Position numbers and translations under genes: made by a program. A DNA stretch of 62,331 nucleotides, taken from contig MU405398.1 in the NCBI GenBank assembly GCA_022836615.1, forward strand, positions 1-62,331, in the 5' to 3' direction. This document shows, piece after piece, positions 57,664-62,331 of the stretch. Each line of letters begins with the position of its first letter. Position 1 is the stretch's first letter. The notes under the pieces are model-generated. The model did not search any database. It saw nothing but the letters and a program-made list of their open reading frames with translations, and was not told the origin of the DNA. This DNA is from Annulohypoxylon bovei var. microspora (Eukaryota > Ascomycota > Sordariomycetes > Xylariales > Hypoxylaceae).

Positions 57664-59512
57664 ATGCGGCTCCTAAACGTCAATACGCTAATAATTAAGG
57701 AATTCCAAGGGAACGTTCCACCATATGCTATCCTTTCGCACACATGGGGTGACGAGGAAGTCTCTTTTATTAATTTTATCGAGGGAAAAGCTTCGTCCCT
57801 GAAAGGATATCACAAGATCCTGGGATGCTGCAAACAAGCCATATATGATGGCCTCGAATATGTGGTATGGTCTGACCTTGTTTCCATTAACATTTATACC
57901 AGCACCCCCTTTTTCGGTGGTTCCAGAGATCTAACAGGAGTAGTGGATCGATACTTGTTGCATTGACAAGCGCAGCTCTGTAGAGCTCTCAGAAGCTATC
58001 AATTCCATGTTTAATTGGTATCGTGACTCAATCGTCTGTTATGCCTATCTTGAGGATGTTTCAAGTGAGCACATGGAGCAGGATATCGAAGTATCGGCAG
58101 GTCGCAACTATCCTTCGGATTTCAAACACAGCCGCTGGCTTACTCGAGGTTGGACGCTCCAGGAACTCATAGCCCCGTCAATTCTCGTTTTCTTCGCATC
58201 TGACTGGGTTAGCATCGGAAGTCGAGATGAAATGAAGGATATCATCGCTAAGATCACCAATATAACCCCCAGTTTCTTCCGTTTTGGACGGCTAGGCGAC
58301 TTTAGCGTCGCCCAAAGAATGTCTTGGGCTTCACACAGGCAAACAACCCGAATCGAAGACCAAGCCTACTGCTTGCTCGGGCTCTTTAGTGTCACCATGC
58401 CTCTAGTTTACGGTGAGGGAAAACGAGCATTTGTGCGGCTCCAGGAAGAAATCATTAAGGAATCAGACGATCAATCTATTTTTGCCTGGTGTCCAGAAGA
58501 CCTGCAATATAGATCCAGTCCCGTCGAATTAACCAGCAAATGTCTTTTAGCCCCGTCCCCTCTCTATTTCGCAAACTCCGGAAACATTGTGAGGTGCGAG
58601 AACAATAACCGTATACGGTTACAGAACGGCAAATACGGATATGAGTTGCCGTACACAATTACTAATAAAGGCGTTCAAATCTCCTTGCCAATAATTACAA
58701 GTCAGTTTGGATATATACTAACTTTCACTCGGTTACAAGAACCAAGAAAAGACGTTTCCCCTGTGGTAAAGTTCTCACCGAAAGATACAGTTGCTATCCT
58801 AAATTGTAGATCAACAGATCCTCAATCCCAGATCGTGATTTTCCTCCGCCAAGATAAAAACGACCAAAAATATGTACGAACACTTCAGTGGTTTGAGCTT
58901 GCCTCACTTCCTCAAACCGAAATCAGAACCAAAGCTGTAGAAAAACAAATTTTTATACGGGCTCACAACGCATCAAGCAATACACCGCTGTGGCTGGAAT
59001 ATAAAGAAAAAAGGCTCGTTATTATCGAGCTTCTGAATTCTCCTTTGTCTGAGTTCCAACTCATAAAAACCGAACCAGAGGTTGGGTTCCAACGTCAGGG
59101 AACTCCGGCTTTATTCCTACACGTTTCATATGGGCATAAAGAGGTTGTACTCCTATTCCGACATCCCGCAGGCGGAGCATTCCTTCTTCTCGTGCATCCA
59201 TGGATTTTCAGTGTAGCGCCCATCGACCACGTTCGTATTGTTCACAACTTTGAAATGCCTAGCGACGCACCTTTATCCCAATGGAGACAATACGGCCAGT
59301 GCAACACAGAGTACCAAAAATCTCCAGATAGGCTTCTCTCCTTACGCCTCAACGCGAGACAAGCTACACACGCGTGTATCATAAAGTTAAAGGCCTTCGC
59401 CGTCTCGCCGGGTGTGGAACGAGTCCTCAAGGAGTATCGTACTCTTCCTGACGTCTCTGAGACACTTATCTTAGCAAAATCATGGAATTGGAGTTCTTAT
59501 GATACGCCTTAA
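57664..59512 (+). CDS. HET-domain protein
   Basis: About 589 aa in two exons, 57664-57864 and 57944-59512, with a GTATGG...GAGTAG intron in phase 0. I start at the ATG at 57664; the preceding open codons reach only a TTG. The HET domain lies in the first 150 residues: PPYAILSHTWGDEEVSF (about 20-36), then LEYVWIDTCCIDK (rebuilt by splicing, about 64-76), then SRWLTRGWTLQELIAP. A conserved block AYCLLGLFSVTMPLVYGEG follows. The long C-terminal part has no NACHT or repeat domain that I can see. HET proteins act in heterokaryon incompatibility and related programmed cell death in filamentous ascomycetes and are often polymorphic. Whether this one is an incompatibility determinant is unknown. Confidence 0.9.
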
Positions 59513-60524
59513 GGTCAAGAGGGCCAACTTTATCTAAAAGAAAACGATGGGCGCGGGCACAAAGGAAAGTGCCGGGGACTCAGCTGCGACAGCGGATAGC
59601 TCGAGTAGTATCGCGGCGACTACAAGAGCAGCAGGGGGTAAAAAGGAGATGCTGTTCGCAGCCGCGGCCGTTAGTGGTGCGCTAGTAGCGGTTCATAATA
59701 CCCCTGACCAGGTACCCAATGTAATCCATTTATAATGTAGGCGATCTAGCCCGGCATCTATCTATCTATCCATCCATCTGCATACCTACCCGAGTACATA
59801 GTCAGTAAGGGGCCCAAGCAGTAAGACAAGTCTCTCACCCACAAACACGCGCAGGGCCAAGGCAATATATTTAAGCCCGGGGAACCCACTTTGTCTAATG
59901 GCGCAATCTATTTACATTGCCTAGCCCCGTATAACGGATTACTGTACATGTGTCATATCTACCAACCCTACCCTAGAGCTAAGTAACGAGCTCCCCGGCG
60001 TACCTTGATGGCCAACCCTGCTGGCCGACGTCCCTCTTTCGACCGCGACTAGCCAATCATACCGTCTGTAATGCTTGGATAGCTCATCGGCATGTCTGAA
60101 GTGAGTCTAGGCGGCCTGGACAAGTTCGAAACTGGAAACACAGCCCTGGTCCAGCGCGGCTCCGCGGCTGTGCCTGCGTTAGCTTCCTCGGGGACGGCAG
60201 TGCCACGTGTGGGCGCGGTTAAATTTGTATTCACCTCGTCGCATCGGGTGTTGCATCGAAGGTAGCATCTTGTCCTCAAGGCTATTGTCATCTTAGGTAG
60301 GTAGTTCAAGCGAGCTCTCCGCTGTGACAGACCGTACAAAGACTTATCCCGAACAAAGCCAACATGCGATACCTATGTAAAGGAGATCCTCAAGTGGTGA
60401 ATATCTTTCAATTGATCATAGTAGGTAGGTATTCTAAATCATATTCTCAAGCTCCACGAACAACACCCCGCCGAAGCTTTTGCCTTAACCCCTCTACGCC
60501 ATATTCCAGCTCGAGATCGCTCCC
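59513..60524. other. Intergenic
   Basis: About 1 kb. A 62-codon Ala/Ser-rich frame at 59547-59735 right after the HET gene has no family match and is not called. Confidence 0.45.
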
Positions 60525-61219
60525 CTACTGGGGCATGTGCTCGAAGGCCTTGTCGAGGTGTTCCTGGCAGAACGGCAGCTTGCCGACGGTCCAGATCTCG
60601 GTGTCCTGTGGTCCGCCGCAACACGTCAGTATGGTCTTCTTCACGCTCATATCCCGCACGGGGAAACGTTATGCTATATTTTTGGACGGCAGAACTTACA
60701 GGCTTCAACGCTTTCCGGTCGGCCTCGCTCAGGGTGCCGCCCTTGAGGGCGATGATCGGGGGCGCCGCCTCGGGGTCGTGCGCGATGGGGGACCCGCACT
60801 CGGGGCAGAAGACGCGGTGCACGGGCTTGCCGGACGAGCCCGCCTTCGAGTAGCTCTTGGTGGTGCCGGTGATGGTCAGCTTGTCCTTGGGGACGACGAC
60901 TACGAGGGCTGTTTTCTATCTGTTAGAATTTTTTCTTCTTCTAGGTACCTATCGCTTCTCGATGAACGACGAGTTGGATTGGCAGAGGGGTGGCTCCGCG
61001 GGAGTTGGTATCGCGATGAGCGGGAAGTGGAAGCCAGCTATTGGAGCTGTGGCGCTTAGGATGTCGATAGAATGTGAAGGGGGGTGTGGATATGGACTTA
61101 CAGTACGTGGAGCCCGTCTGGCGTTGGCAGTCGTCGCAGTGGTCGTAGCCGACGATGAGGGGATCCGAGTCGACGGTGTACTTGACAGCGCCGCAGAGAC
61201 AGTGACCGGAGAGACCCAT
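60525..61219 (-). CDS. GFA/CENP-V-fold zinc protein
   Basis: About 135 aa in three exons: 61219-61102, 60908-60700, 60605-60525; all joins keep frame. The beta-tent zinc fold of the glutathione-dependent formaldehyde-activating family is marked by Cys motifs in order: HCLCGAVKY (about 6-14), HCDDCQRQTGS (about 27-37) and VFCPECGSPI (about 74-83). Length is normal for the small fungal members. Most of these proteins have no proven activity despite the family name. The middle exon is GC-rich. No functional link to neighbours is apparent. Confidence 0.92.
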
Positions 61220-62331
61220 TGTGATTGTGAGAGTTGATTTCTTGTGCGATGGGAATGCTTGTTTGAGAATATGAGTGATAATGCTGAAGTGTCGCAAACA
61301 AAACTTGGGTGAGGAACTGGCCCCTTTATATATAGATATAACTGACAGACAGCCCTAGTATCTGGTGGAGGTCGTAGTAAAACCCGAAGTATGCACAACA
61401 GCTCCTATGACATAGTATACCGAGCTAGAGTAATCAACATGAAGAGCTCCCTGGTCCTACTATGCATGGTGGACAATCAATGGTACCGGATTGGCGGGTA
61501 CATGCTGCAGCCTTTACTTTTTTTTTCTACTTCTGGTATCACTCTTACATGTAAAGGGTCAGTATTATGACGATTAGTAACTGCTTTGTACCTTCGGCAT
61601 GTAGCCAGCCGGAGACAGGCTCTTGTATCCGTTGCTGGTAACGAGATGTTACATATAATCTATATTCTTAAAACTATTGTTTCTTTCACCTTCGACGGGA
61701 GTAGAGAGCTCCAACTCCTCCTCGGTGGGGGTGATAGCTCCAAGGACTATTAGCGGGGTATGTATACGTCCTATTACTGCTAGTCTACGTCAGGGGCTCT
61801 CAGCTTACGCACTTAGAAGGTAGATAGTCCAGAATCTCCAGTCATGCAGCCTTAGCTAATTCAAGGTGGTCCACAAATCTATGTATACTACCGGTTCGGT
61901 ATAGAAAAGTAGATCACGGACTACGTACTGTACCTGTCAGTGATAGGTCAGTGGGTATATCAAATATCTCCTGTGGCCTTTTGAAGTGTTGTTCCTGGGT
62001 CTAGGATCATGAAAAGTGCTGGCCATAAACTTGGATCAGAACGTTGACATACCCAGTAGGTAGATAAGCATAGGCAACTCACACCAACAAAACCTATATG
62101 AGACATCAGGATCAATACCTAGATGGATCGCTGTCGTGGTACGTCAAAACCCAGCCTACAAGCTAGGTACATCCAGGTATTTGTCAAAGATCCCAGTCCG
62201 AGCTCCGTCGTCCGAAGCCCACCAAACACCAAACCAACTATGGAGGCCTGTTCGTACAACTGTGCAACAAACGTTTTGAGTTTTGGAAAATGGAAGAGGC
62301 TATGCCTAATAGGGTAAGGAGTACATGGGTA
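61220..62331. other. Intergenic, window end
   Basis: 1.1 kb with no supportable gene. It contains the promoter of the GFA-type gene at its left end and a poly-T run near 61520. Confidence 0.45.

Noticed and set aside
59547..59735. 62-codon Ala/Ser-rich frame after the HET gene
   Set aside because: Low complexity, no family match, and too close to the HET stop to judge.
1..62331. CRISPR arrays, rRNA genes, bacterial operons, integrated viral genes
   Set aside because: No direct-repeat/spacer array, rRNA core sequence or viral replication or capsid motif was seen; gene structure is eukaryotic throughout.

Overview
The window is nuclear DNA of a filamentous ascomycete (Pezizomycotina, most likely a Sordariomycete; I cannot name the genus). 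The evidence is short 50-110 bp spliceosomal introns, Zn2Cys6, bZIP and HET-domain genes, a fungal-type NRPS, RIP-like C-to-T decay of repeats, and intergenic DNA rich in CCTAGGTA and CTACCTACC motifs. All gene models below were built by hand: each splice junction keeps frame and rejoins family motifs unless I say otherwise.

Region 1 (about 1.2-23.7 kb) is a compact secondary-metabolite cluster. In order it holds: an AflR-like Zn2Cys6 regulator (-); an NRPS of order T-C-A-T-C (-); a 2-isopropylmalate-synthase paralogue (+) transcribed divergently from the NRPS; a 4CL-like acyl/aryl-CoA ligase (+); an AusD-like methyltransferase (-) and a Tmt1/Crg1-like methyltransferase (+) sharing a divergent promoter; a small DUF3237-like protein (+); an HSL-family alpha/beta-hydrolase (-); and a DHA2 major-facilitator pump (+) divergent from the hydrolase. 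The likely logic (inference): the synthase makes or extends a branched 2-alkylmalate or 2-oxo-acid building block, the ligase activates a carboxylic acid that primes the N-terminal carrier domain (the NRPS has no loading A domain), C-A-T adds one amino acid, the terminal C domain releases or couples the product, the methyltransferases and hydrolase tailor it, and the pump exports it. I do not recognise this gene set as a described pathway. Three interstitial telomere-type repeats lie between its genes.

Region 2 (about 23.7-29.5 kb) holds a secreted/membrane DOMON-cytochrome b561 protein (+) and a secreted PI-PLC X-domain protein (-), separated by long AT-rich spacers.

Region 3 (about 29.5-46 kb) is a gene-poor transposon graveyard. 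It has a Ty3/gypsy pol remnant, a RIP-like repeat pair, a 40-bp tandem repeat, a TA-flanked MITE, a hAT-like MITE with a perfect 8-bp target-site duplication, and a frameshifted cytochrome P450.

Region 4 (about 46.6-62.3 kb) is ordinary chromosome: a bZIP factor, a Pus9/Rib2-type tRNA pseudouridine synthase, a hotdog thioesterase convergent with a Gfo/Idh/MocA oxidoreductase, a purine-rich minisatellite, a HET-domain gene and a GFA/CENP-V-fold protein.
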